Below, piece after piece: positions 18,601-23,221 of a stretch of DNA of 64,000 bases. The notes under the pieces are model-generated. The model did not search any database, was not told where the DNA came from, and worked only from the letters and a program-made list of their open reading frames with translations. Origin of the DNA: Protula sp. h YS-2021. Taxonomy: Eukaryota > Annelida > Polychaeta > Sabellida > Serpulidae. Where the stretch lies: contig OX457028.1 in assembly GCA_949752745.1 (NCBI GenBank), positions 20,197,352 through 20,261,351 of the forward strand, read 5' to 3'. A program made the translations under genes and the position numbers. Every line of letters begins with the position of its first letter. The first letter of the stretch is position 1.

Positions 18601-20999
18601 ACTTAATACAGAAAAAAACCTGAATCGCATAAAGAATAAAAGGATTATTTCTTTTAGCTATTGCAGCAAACCTTTATTTTAAGGAATTAAAAAAAAATTG
18701 CATATTACAAAAAAATTACATATTTGAGAAAAGTTGGTGACGCTCCCAAAGTTTCCCTGCTCTTAAACATGGGATAGGAGAGGGGGGTTGGGGATGTATA
18801 GGTGCTAGAACTGTGGCTGTGAGCGGAACATGTGTGTTGGTGTGACGCCGTGTTTACAGGAAGATGTCGCAGCTGTCGAGCACCCTCCGCTACGCCTCGT
18901 CCGGCCTCCTCTCCTTCCTCGTCCTCTTCCTCGTCACCTTCTGCGCCTTCGTGCAGATGGCCTACCTCATGTTCTACGCCGTGCTGCTCGACTTCTCCAC
19001 CTTCGTGCGCGCCGCCGAGACCATGTTCTCGCTCATGCTCAGTAAGTGGGCGATAATACAGCATGTCCGTTTTCAACTAGTTATCTGTTAAGTGATGTTT
19101 AAATGTTCTGATCTACCATCGTGTAGGTAAGCACATGCTATGTAAATGAACGACAATTCAGGCTCAAATATATGTTAATTGATATTTAAATTCTTTAATG
19201 GTATAATCGTGTAGGTAAGCACATGCTTTGTCAGTGGGCGATAACACAAGACATCCATTATATGTTTATTGATGTTTGAATACTCTAATAAAGTGATCAT
19301 TCAGAAATAAACTTTATTATAACCGCTGGAAGAAAGTACGGTCCGTCACTGCGGTCAGATTCACAGTGTACATAAAAAGATGGGTTTTAAAAAGACATTG
19401 GAAGTACCCCCTCCCTCTACACGCCTGTTTGGGCCTTATTTGCGTACATTCTGCGTGCAGACAAGTTTGACTTTGAGATGATGACGGAGGCGGACAGGCT
19501 GTGGGCGCCGGTTATTATCTTCAGCTTCACGCTCTTTGTCTCCTTCATCCTTATCAACTTCTTCCTCACCATCGTCATCGACGCCTTCGTCCGCGTCAGG
19601 TAGGCGCTCTCCACTAGCGGCCGATCTCGCAGCAGACCCGCCCCCCCCAACCCCCAACCACGACCCCCCCCCTCTCCAAAAAATAATAAGAAGAATGAAA
19701 ATAACAATAGTAATAATAACTAGCTGACTAAAAACTAATATAAATATATTAATTCTTAAAGTAATAAATAAATAATGGTGGTAAATAATATAAAGAGTGT
19801 AAAAAGGTAGTGTAATTCTGGGTGCTTTAATTTCCTTGGCTTCTCCGTGAACTCGTTCTCGTGACAAAATGATTGGTTCTGCAACGACGCGTGGGTCGTC
19901 TTTAAAGTAACGTGTTTTCTACTGCGGGTGCTACCAGTGCACAATAAAAAGTGCTATTTGGATATCACAGAATATGTTGGAATTAAGTGGCAATGATCCA
20001 TTCTTTCATGCAGAACCGTGCTGGTTTCGATTGTTTTATTAATATCCGTACCCCGACAAAGCATTTACTAATTTTGGATTCAGACCTTTTGTCAACATTG
20101 CAGGGAGGACCTGAGTAAGCAATCGAATGAGTACGAGATCGTCGATTTTATGATTGATCGTTTCAAGCGCCTAACGGGCATCGGCAAGAGAAAGAAGAAA
20201 CAACAGCCAAGCCAGATCGAATCCGAGGATTATGTGGAAGGTGCTGTAAATAAATACCACGTGATTATAACGTAAAATAAATATGGCCGAAAAACTGAAT
20301 GAGTGGTAATTTTGAGGCAATTGGATTGAAAGTCAGTCCATTAGACATCTGCTTACAATCTCTAATCCAGTTCGAGCCTGGGACCTTGGGATTACTGGAC
20401 CAAAATTCTGATCAATTAAGCTGACCATAACCCCATTACCACGTGATGGTGTTGTGATGGATTATTTCTTGTGACTGTGTTAGGGAATCACATGATGGCG
20501 ATTTTAAATAGAAAGCTCGGCGATAGTAGTATCACCGCGTTCTGACGTGACGAAGTCCATGTAGATGCCCCCAGAGTGCCCATTGCATGTCATGCCCCGT
20601 AATCTGCTCTGTACGTTAATGACGTGATGTTTTACAGGGCTTCTTACACTTTTCATACTGCGGTAACAGATTTCATACTTTAGCCGTGTTTGTATGTCGG
20701 CGTATACCTCAACTATGTTGGTGTACTTTTGGCGTATACATTTACGATTCATATAAAAGAGTATCAACCCTTATAGCTCTAATCTCTCTTTCAGGCTTGC
20801 TTAACCGTGTTGCACTTTTTTTTTTTTTTTGGTTACTGCAGGCGTCGACCCCAGTGCCCAGGCGGCGGAGGACTTGCGCGCCCGTGTGGACGATATGATT
20901 GACAAGCTCACACTCTTCGTCACGCAGCACACAAACAAGGCAGACTTCACCCGAGAGCTGAACGCCCTACAGAAAAAGCGCAGAATTGTCATGTCCTGA
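186..20999 (+). CDS. Polycystin-1-like receptor/channel gene, 24 exons, 5' end missing
   Basis: Polycystin-1 family membrane protein: a long extracellular N-terminus with a self-cleaving GAIN/GPS module, then 11 transmembrane segments, the last six TRP-like. Joining the 24 exons listed below gives one frame with no stop for 1,289 residues, and every phase matches across introns. Domain order, numbered from the first in-window residue: GAIN end and GPS about 1-157 (CNHLTSF cleavage site), TM1 about 178-200, PLAT about 215-335, TM2 about 388-408, TM3 about 425-451, polar loop 452-560, TM4-TM5 about 574-640, TM6 about 712-730, polycystin domain 731-965, TM7-TM11 about 968-1187, charged C-terminus to 1,289. 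The REJ/PKD region expected further N-terminal is outside the window, so PKD1, PKD1L1, PKD1L2 and PKDREJ-type orthology cannot be separated. In vertebrates these proteins pair with PKD2-type subunits and act in cilia, sperm or sensory cells; that is family knowledge. Confidence 0.95.
657..780 (+). CDS. Polycystin-like exon: GAIN domain segment
   Basis: The acceptor ends CCACAG at 656 and the donor is GAGAG/GTTAGT. It enters in phase 1 and leaves in phase 2. The peptide holds a hydrophilic stretch with an NAT glycosylation motif, then the strand WTVFISNVELER. Position just before the GPS exon and matching phases support it. The following intron (781-1098) has C-rich low complexity and no other feature. 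Confidence 0.8.
1099..1252 (+). CDS. Polycystin-like exon: first half of GPS motif
   Basis: Starts after TGTTTTTAG and ends CAG/GTAAGT; phase 2 in, phase 0 out. The peptide contains CLWWVESNSSWSTSGCQ, the Cys-Trp-Trp-Cys start of a GPCR proteolysis site (GPS). With the next exon it supplies the four cysteines and paired tryptophans typical of the motif. An N-glycosylation sequon (NSS) lies inside it. Confidence 0.93.
1498..1722 (+). CDS. Polycystin-like exon: GPS cleavage site and TM1
   Basis: Phase 0 on both sides, 75 codons, donor AAG/GTATGG. It begins with the second half of the GPS, TYCGCNHLTSFAG. In GAIN-domain proteins cleavage falls between Leu and Thr of HLT, and His, Leu and Thr are all present, so cleavage is likely. 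After a short linker, VFATMVSIMCLYVVLCVWA is the first membrane span, followed by a basic cytoplasmic segment that leads into PLAT. Intron 1253-1497 contains a 15-bp poly-C run near 1,431. Confidence 0.95.
1726..2690 (+). repeat. 18-bp minisatellite in intron after TM1 exon
   Basis: The core from about 1,800 to 2,690 repeats an 18-bp unit, cttatcccatacactggc, with common variants (ctagc, ataccat, atatcat), roughly 48 copies. A diverged copy, gggctaatatcatacacta, starts at 1,727, five bases after the 5' splice site, so the array may have been seeded by donor-adjacent sequence. The remaining intron to 2,922 shows nothing distinctive. Confidence 0.95.
2923..3010 (+). CDS. Polycystin-like exon: start of PLAT domain
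   Basis: Acceptor GTTGCTAG at 2,922, donor GCCG/GTAGGA; phase 0 in, phase 1 out. The peptide has DPRDKYLYELVVWTGQRSGA, the first strands of a PLAT/LH2 domain, in which a Tyr-x-Val-x-Val-x-Thr-Gly pattern is usual. PLAT domains sit in the first cytoplasmic loop of polycystin-1 proteins and bind lipids and partner proteins. Confidence 0.93.
3156..3312 (+). CDS. Polycystin-like exon: middle of PLAT domain
   Basis: Acceptor CTACAG, donor CTAAG/GTAAGT; phase 1 in, phase 2 out. The peptide runs from GTTAKVRFIMSGEEGQTES through a central basic stretch to PLGQLTHLR. It continues the PLAT beta sandwich. The last 62 bases of this exon and its donor are the seed of the huge tandem array that fills the next intron. 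The intact reading frame stops at the TAA inside GTAAGT if the intron is not removed. Confidence 0.95.
3293..6505 (+). repeat. 118-bp tandem array of a duplicated exon end and 5' splice site
   Basis: Twenty-seven tandem copies of a 118-bp unit keep exact register from 3,293 to 6,478, followed by a decayed partial copy. The first copy overlaps the real exon end. Each unit has two AG/GT junctions, one ctcatctaag/gtaagtc and one ctcatctcag/gtaagtc (sometimes gtgagta). The array therefore carries about 54 donor-like sites including the authentic one. Each unit also has tcgcatcccctag, the exon sequence that precedes the real donor. A variant unit recurs every 472 bp (4 x 118), near 3,881, 4,353, 4,825, 5,297 and 5,769, giving a higher-order repeat. 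Confidence 0.98.
6506..7065 (+). other. Intron remainder before PLAT exon 3
   Basis: Unique AT-rich intron with T-rich tracts around 6,721-6,850 and no ORF or element that I recognise. It ends in TTACACAG at 7,065, a 3' splice site with a rather poor pyrimidine tract. Confidence 0.6.
7066..7198 (+). CDS. Polycystin-like exon: end of PLAT domain
   Basis: Enters in phase 2, so its first base completes an Arg codon with the previous exon, and leaves in phase 0 at GGCTTG/GTACGT. The peptide IWHDNSGKSPGWYFSRMQV is the diagnostic PLAT segment (Trp-His-Asp-Asn, then Gly and Trp-Tyr), followed by FFIHDRWLAVEEDDG, the closing strand. Splicing onto the exon at 3,312 across the 3.75-kb repeat-filled intron restores the domain exactly. 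Confidence 0.96.
7776..8569. mobile_element. Intronic element with compound inverted repeats (MITE-like)
   Basis: Ends are inverted: TACCGGGAGTTTCCGAAAAG at 7,776 pairs imperfectly with TTCGGAAACCCCCGGTA ending at 8,569. Inside each end lie short sub-repeats of the palindrome aagccccggggctt with neighbouring gtttcc. The middle has two copies of a 100-bp block, near 7,925-8,035 and 8,130-8,250, starting cctgcaa and containing agaactcgtgtttactcgca. I see no coding capacity and no clear target duplication. Flanking intron at 7,199-7,775 is plain AT-rich DNA. Confidence 0.6.
8627..8866 (+). CDS. Polycystin-like exon: pre-TM2 signature and TM2
   Basis: Eighty codons in phase 0 on both sides; acceptor GTTGAACAG, donor GCTAAG/GTTTGC. 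It carries the strongest family signature in the gene: DGHIWFSIFQRPPRSRFTRV followed by QRLTCCLALLFSSMMANILF. The conserved Trp-Phe-Ser, Arg-Pro-Pro and Phe-Thr-Arg-Val-Gln-Arg residues sit just before TM2 in polycystin-1 proteins. An acidic loop (NEDDPEAK) follows. Confidence 0.97.
9290..9425 (+). repeat. 16-bp tandem repeat in intron
   Basis: About eight to nine copies of the 16-bp unit gcctgtgacatatata, nearly identical. The intron spans 8,867-9,517. Its other parts contain gcctg-rich diverged copies from about 9,140 onward and no gene. Confidence 0.95.
9518..9624 (+). CDS. Polycystin-like exon: TM3
   Basis: Acceptor GTTGTAG, donor TTTAG/GTATGT; phase 0 in, phase 2 out. The peptide from VYRIGPVNFTLAM to the end LVFPASIGIVALFR forms TM3. 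A conserved Pro and a terminal Leu-Phe-Arg at the cytoplasmic edge are usual in this family. The last 18 bases of the exon together with its donor are duplicated in the following intron. Confidence 0.95.
9607..9766 (+). repeat. 80-bp tandem duplication of exon end plus donor site
   Basis: The 80 bases starting cattgtcgccttatttag in the exon are repeated once from 9,687 with few changes, so ttatttag/gtatgtacc occurs at both 9,624 and 9,704. Further short copies of tcataggaaaataatctttc follow to about 9,830. The rest of this intron to 10,001 shows no other feature. Confidence 0.95.
10002..10320 (+). CDS. Polycystin-like exon: cytoplasmic loop between TM3 and TM4
   Basis: A long, polar 106-codon exon, phase 2 in and phase 0 out, with donor GCACAG/GTAACG. 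I chose the acceptor at ATAGACAG because the other nearby AG at 9,972 would give an immediate TAG stop in this frame. The peptide is Ser/Asp-rich with a basic patch (KSQYKKENKVHTGKDGKPEA) and PSPPPG. The TM3-TM4 loop is variable in the family, so start-site confidence is lower than for the body. The following intron (10,321-11,080) has a T-run near 10,510 and nothing else I can name. Confidence 0.8.
11081..11287 (+). CDS. Polycystin-like exon: TM4 and first half of TM5
   Basis: Sixty-nine codons, phase 0 on both sides, acceptor TATTTTTCAG, donor TTGAAA/GTAAGA. The segment begins with a basic run and then LPWWCIYLGYALALATVGVA, a family-typical Leu-Pro-Trp-Trp-Cys entry into TM4. It ends with WLFSFCISVVESIFISQPLK, where the Gln-Pro-Leu-Lys at the end of TM5 is strongly conserved. 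Confidence 0.97.
11600..12135. repeat. Intronic repeat element, about 190-bp imperfect tandem units
   Basis: Three imperfect copies begin with tgtccggccgacttctcata, at about 11,677, 11,857 and 12,034, each followed by aaccttgca. The block is flanked by an inverted pair, ATCCCCCGT near 11,630 and ACGGGGGAT near 12,124, and by a gtccgtctgtctgtc run on the left. It resembles the other hairpin-ended, tandem-carrying elements in this window. The rest of intron 11,288-12,327 is unremarkable. Confidence 0.65.
12328..12545 (+). CDS. Polycystin-like exon: end of TM5 and cytoplasmic linker
   Basis: Acceptor CTCCTAG, donor GAGAG/GTAGGG; phase 0 in, phase 2 out. VVLVAVFFALIWK completes the membrane segment. 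A highly charged linker follows, including KPDIEEDDRPKHLRPNEQWL and a Lys-rich stretch, leading to TM6. The next intron (12,546-12,908) holds poly-T tracts of 18 and about 31 bases at 12,572-12,638. Confidence 0.95.
12909..13095 (+). CDS. Polycystin-like exon: TM6 and start of polycystin domain
   Basis: Acceptor ACTTTCAG, donor TATTCA/GTGAGT; phase 2 in, phase 0 out. The sequence reads RFKEMKMMSIIREVLFYLLF then YVMMMVGYGNRDPWSVF, which is TM6 with the conserved Arg-Glu before it and Tyr-Gly-Asn-Arg-Asp after it. The exterior segment that follows opens the polycystin (TOP) domain. The reading frame stays open into the intron as far as 13,359; see findings. Confidence 0.96.
13655..13777 (+). 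CDS. Polycystin-like exon: polycystin domain, part 1
   Basis: Forty-one codons in phase 0; acceptor TTCTTACAG, donor AACAAC/GTAAGG. VHSRGEFWDWVQYVVLPGVY then YERFYDGQ matches the Phe-Trp-x-Trp ... Leu-Pro-Gly-x-Tyr start of the extracellular polycystin domain that caps PKD-type channels. Confidence 0.96.
13858..14033. mobile_element. MITE-like element with long inverted repeats
   Basis: The left arm GTCCTGGGCGAAATAAGG starting at 13,861 is the inverse of the right arm that ends TTTCACCCAGGAC at 14,030. Complementarity extends about 50 bp on each side and includes ttccggaatagac. Related copies lie in another intron of the same gene (about 18,428-18,570) and in intergenic DNA (about 63,270-63,450). 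There is no coding capacity. The rest of intron 13,778-14,366 is ordinary. Confidence 0.75.
14367..14535 (+). CDS. Polycystin-like exon: polycystin domain with cysteine pair
   Basis: Acceptor TTGATCAG, donor ATCGG/GTAAAA; phase 0 in, phase 1 out. The peptide has LIGEVRLRQVRIKNQRC, then a Cys 13 residues further on. This Arg-Leu-Arg-Gln-Val-Arg motif and the Cys-x12-Cys spacing match the disulfide loop of the PKD2 extracellular domain. The following intron (14,536-14,885) shows nothing notable. Confidence 0.95.
14886..15051 (+). CDS. Polycystin-like exon: polycystin domain, part 3
   Basis: Acceptor CACTACAG, donor TATAA/GTACGT; phase 1 in, phase 2 out. The peptide has RYWRYRTWMELDGYPYWG then RVASYAGGGYVANLG. 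The Trp-x-Tyr, Tyr-Trp-Gly and Tyr-Gly-Gly-Gly-Tyr residues are hallmark positions of the polycystin domain. A sequon (NAT) follows. Confidence 0.97.
15233..15342 (+). CDS. Polycystin-like exon: polycystin domain, part 4
   Basis: Acceptor GCTTACAG, donor GGGAT/GTGAGT; phase 2 in, phase 1 out. NWIDDRTRAVFIEFLLFNP then NVNLFAVSQMAVEFTEAG gives the conserved Trp-Ile-Asp-x-x-Thr-Arg-Ala and Asn-x-Asn-Leu-Phe motifs near the end of the extracellular domain. Confidence 0.97.
15640..16311 (+). repeat. 46-bp tandem array reaching the 3' splice site
   Basis: About 13 to 14 copies of a 46-bp unit containing cagcattgtgggtaatctgc and ctgtagttttatggttaa. Copies to the left are diverged (from about 15,640) and those from 15,740 on are nearly identical. 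The final copy mutates into ctgtcgttctgttgagtag, which is the functional acceptor of the next exon. The unique start of this intron (15,343-15,640) has no feature. Confidence 0.95.
16312..16475 (+). CDS. Polycystin-like exon: end of polycystin domain and TM7
   Basis: Acceptor GTTGAGTAG, donor TTCAAG/GTAAGC; phase 1 in, phase 0 out. SGYSTFKFHVMRLNRYMG precedes the hydrophobic AFMFVVLGAELLTFIFIIYY, which is TM7 (S2-like). A basic cytoplasmic stretch (EIRKIVKMRREYFK) follows, as in other polycystins. Confidence 0.96.
16683..16961 (+). repeat. 31-bp tandem array of 3' splice-site-like units
   Basis: Nine units of exactly 31 bp, without indels, each reading ccatcttgtttg, a T-rich stretch, then gctggcag. 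The ninth unit ends in the authentic acceptor CCGCTGACAG at 16,961. Six of the eight upstream units also end in AG (cag or tag); the second and sixth end in caa. The 5' part of this intron (16,476-16,682) is unique. Confidence 0.97.
16962..17120 (+). CDS. Polycystin-like exon: TM8
   Basis: Fifty-three codons in phase 0; donor GATGAG/GTATGA. SFWNNVEVFILSLAIGC and then IVMFFYRLFIAQ form TM8 (S3-like) with the usual Phe-Trp-Asn entry. An acidic loop and HNFQHVIIWDE lead to the next span. The acceptor is the last member of the 31-bp array. Confidence 0.96.
17121..18182 (+). other. 1.06-kb intron without recognised content
   Basis: AT-rich intron between the TM8 and TM9 exons. I find no tandem array, ORF or inverted-repeat element in it. 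It ends in a good pyrimidine tract, GTGGTGTTTTACAG. Confidence 0.6.
18183..18256 (+). CDS. Polycystin-like exon: TM9 (S4-like)
   Basis: A short exon, phase 0 in and phase 2 out, donor AACAA/GTGAGT. AYAYLLGLIVFLSTIKFM then KLLRFNK is the S4-like helix. The Lys-x-x-Lys-Leu-Leu-Arg-Phe-Asn-Lys ending is a strong family signature. The next intron (18,257-18,859) carries a diverged copy of the MITE seen at 13,858, at about 18,428-18,570. Confidence 0.96.
18860..19041 (+). CDS. Polycystin-like exon: TM10 and pore helix
   Basis: Acceptor GTTTACAG, donor GCTCA/GTAAGT; phase 2 in, phase 1 out. Peptide: KKMSQLSSTLRYASSGLLSF, a TM10 hydrophobic run, then FSTFVRAAETMFSLML, the pore helix. The exon is very GC-rich with mostly C- or G-ending codons, in contrast to its AT-rich flanks and several sister exons. 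Confidence 0.96.
19032..19310 (+). repeat. Three imperfect copies of an exon end and donor region
   Basis: Copies start with ctcatgct at 19,032 (inside the exon), cacatgct at 19,132 and cacatgct at 19,220. All are followed by a g(t)aa/agtgggcgata-like sequence and later by ttgatrtttaaat and tgtaggtaag. Spacing is about 100 and 88 bp. The repeats are old and partly decayed compared with the 118-bp array. The remaining intron to 19,460 is ordinary. Confidence 0.8.
19461..19599 (+). CDS. Polycystin-like exon: pore loop and TM11
   Basis: Acceptor CTGCGTGCAG, donor GTCAG/GTAGGC; phase 1 in, phase 2 out. The split codon A/AC gives Asn, so the pore reads MLNKFDFEMM, followed by APVIIFSFTLFVSFILINFF and LTIVIDAFVRVR (TM11/S6). 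In PKD2-type channels the filter is Leu-Gly-Asp, and many PKD1L proteins have Gly-Lys; here Asn takes the Gly place. The following intron (19,600-20,103) has a C-rich then AT-rich simple stretch. Confidence 0.96.
20104..20240 (+). CDS. Polycystin-like exon: post-TM11 cytoplasmic helix
   Basis: Acceptor ACATTGCAG, donor GGAAG/GTGCTG (weak); phase 2 in, phase 1 out. REDLSKQSNEYEIVDFMIDR is followed by the basic GIGKRKKKQQ. Reading through the weak donor would end at TAA 20,272-20,274 and give a shorter tail, so an alternative C-terminus is possible. Confidence 0.9.
20842..20999 (+). CDS. Polycystin-like terminal exon with stop codon
   Basis: Acceptor GTTACTGCAG after a T-rich tract; phase 1 in; TGA at 20,997-20,999. 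The peptide contains AAEDLRARVDDMIDKLTLF and ends KKRRIVMS. Heptad-like spacing of Val, Ile, Leu and Phe suggests a short coiled coil, as used for subunit assembly in polycystins. Intron 20,241-20,841 shows no element. Confidence 0.93.
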
Positions 21000-21590
21000 A
21001 CCGAACGATTCCACTTTCGAAAAAAATCTGACCGAACATTCAAAGACTCTTTTCTTCTCTTTTTCAAAAAAAGAAACTTTAATTTTTTTTAGATTTAATA
21101 AGATTTTGGATTTTAAAGCTATAACGAAAAGAATTTGTTAAACCTTTATTATAAATGGACATTAATGATAGCCAATATATGTTGGAAAAGGTTTTTTGGG
21201 TATTTCATTTTACCAGAATCGAGTTGTACGAGTTTTGGTTAAATATCAAGACATACAAATTAAAATGTACAATGTGTTGAATTTTGTACCCCAGTCAAAA
21301 ATAATCAGTAACAATCAGCGGTGATGAAAATCAGTAATTTTTCGGATATACACATTTTCATGATTTTGTTTTGATAATTATTTATTCAAATTTGTGCAGT
21401 AAGCAGCTCTGTGTAATTTGAAAATTTTTTCAGACTATGGTATATTTTCTGTGATATTTTCAGGCATAAAATTCTACGTTTTTATCAATAAATTGGCTGT
21501 TAAAGATTTCTCATTTGAAAAGCTTTTACAAATTTTTCCTGTTATTTTCAAAAATTTCTGTAGCTGAAAAAAAAACTACTTCAATAAAAT
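21000..21590 (+). other. Probable 3' UTR with two AATAAA signals
   Basis: AT-rich sequence after the TGA. AATAAA hexamers at 21,487-21,492 and 21,583-21,588 are plausible polyadenylation signals. No conserved element is evident. Confidence 0.5.
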
Positions 21591-23221
21591 TGCAAAATGA
21601 ATTAGGTTTTTTTTGTGTATCTGTCTTTAATGCTGTACTGCTTTGTGTGGAAGCAGCGCTTCACTGCCGCATGTAATATTGACGACTGTATTTTGTATAA
21701 CTTGGATTACATTAGTGCATCTCTCTCGGGAGTTCGCGGCTCCTGCAGCTTCAGACAACAAGTTTGTCCAAGGACAAAGTCCCAGCTAACGAAAAGCTGT
21801 ACGCGGTCATGTGGGGCCAGCGTAGGAAACATTCGTTTAAAATTATGGATAATTCTACGCCATTCTAGAACAAGAATGTTCTGTTCCCGGAAATTACAAC
21901 CAGCCTTTCCGAACATTAAAGAACGGTGATGTTGACTTTTCAGAACAAAGGCTTTTGAAAACATTGCATCTTTACTTATGGCCATGGCATTTTGAGATCA
22001 TATCATTTTTTTAACAAATATATTTGAGAACACTGTTTTTGTTTTACAACAAGGACATTTGAGAACAGAAGAATGAAATCAATTAACTTTTCAACCATGT
22101 GTCAAGAATGAAATAACACATGGGCAAATTGGAGACGAATAATGATTAAATTCCAGGTGGCAAATTTGATTTTGGTATCATATTTACACATTTGTTAATA
22201 TTTTTTATTTATTATACTATTATTGATTTATTTTTCAAAAGGCAACAGAGAATTTTAGGAAACCCAATAATGTTTATGGAAACAGCCTGGAGTTAAACCA
22301 TGATCCTTTACGTTACAAGTGCCACTACCACTGACCACTGACCACAAGCAAGGGAACATGCGCCTACTGTAAGTTGGGGGGGGAAAGACGGAAGAAAGGG
22401 GGAAGGTTTTAGTAGTCTGTGAAGTGCATTAATAATTGCACGTGGAGTCCATGGTTCGAAGCTTATGCACTCCCAAAATGTGAAAGTTCTAATTCTTACT
22501 GTACATATTTTTCATTTATAATACAGTTCTATTACTTAAGTTTTAATGTTTTTTATGTATTATTTGCGGGATTTGCATTTCGGACCAGTGAGCATGTTTA
22601 TTTAACTTGGGCCGATGCGCGGTTTGCATTTCGGACCAATGCGCATGTTTATTAGTCCCCCGCCGGGGGACTATAGTTTTCGGGTTTGTCTGTCCGTCTG
22701 TCTGTCCGTCCGTGCCCACAATGATTATGCTATGTGGTGGATTTTCGGTACATCCGTCACTTATGTGGTTTTACTTCCTTATGTGGTGGTTCTTATGAGG
22801 TAGCCACATAAGCACCCATCGAGCACAAAACAAACCACATAAGGGAGTCCGTCAAAGTCCGTTGATCAACTGTCCTGTAACACCATCTGTTGGAAAATAA
22901 TGCAACTATAAAGCTAATTTCTAAAGCAAATAAGGAGAGCAGCATTTGTTTAAATCCCGCTGTGGGGTGGGGAGAATCTTAAGAATACACCCACTGCGAA
23001 CAATGTTTGTATTTTGGGGGATTTTTTGAAGAATAAACTTCAAAGTGCGTTTCCTCCTACAGTTTTTATCCGATTTCATTTATTTTTGGTATCTAGTACG
23101 AGGCAGCCCTAGATGGGTCGGGCATACGACTTGTGCTTTTTGACTCGATCTTGAATTTTGATTTTAGGGGAAATTTTTGAAGAAAATACCTCAAAATGAA
23201 TCTTATCCTACAGTTTTATCC

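Noticed and set aside
19436..19867. 143-codon minus-strand ORF with acidic repeats
   Set aside because: Antisense of the GC-rich pore/TM11 exon and adjoining intron.
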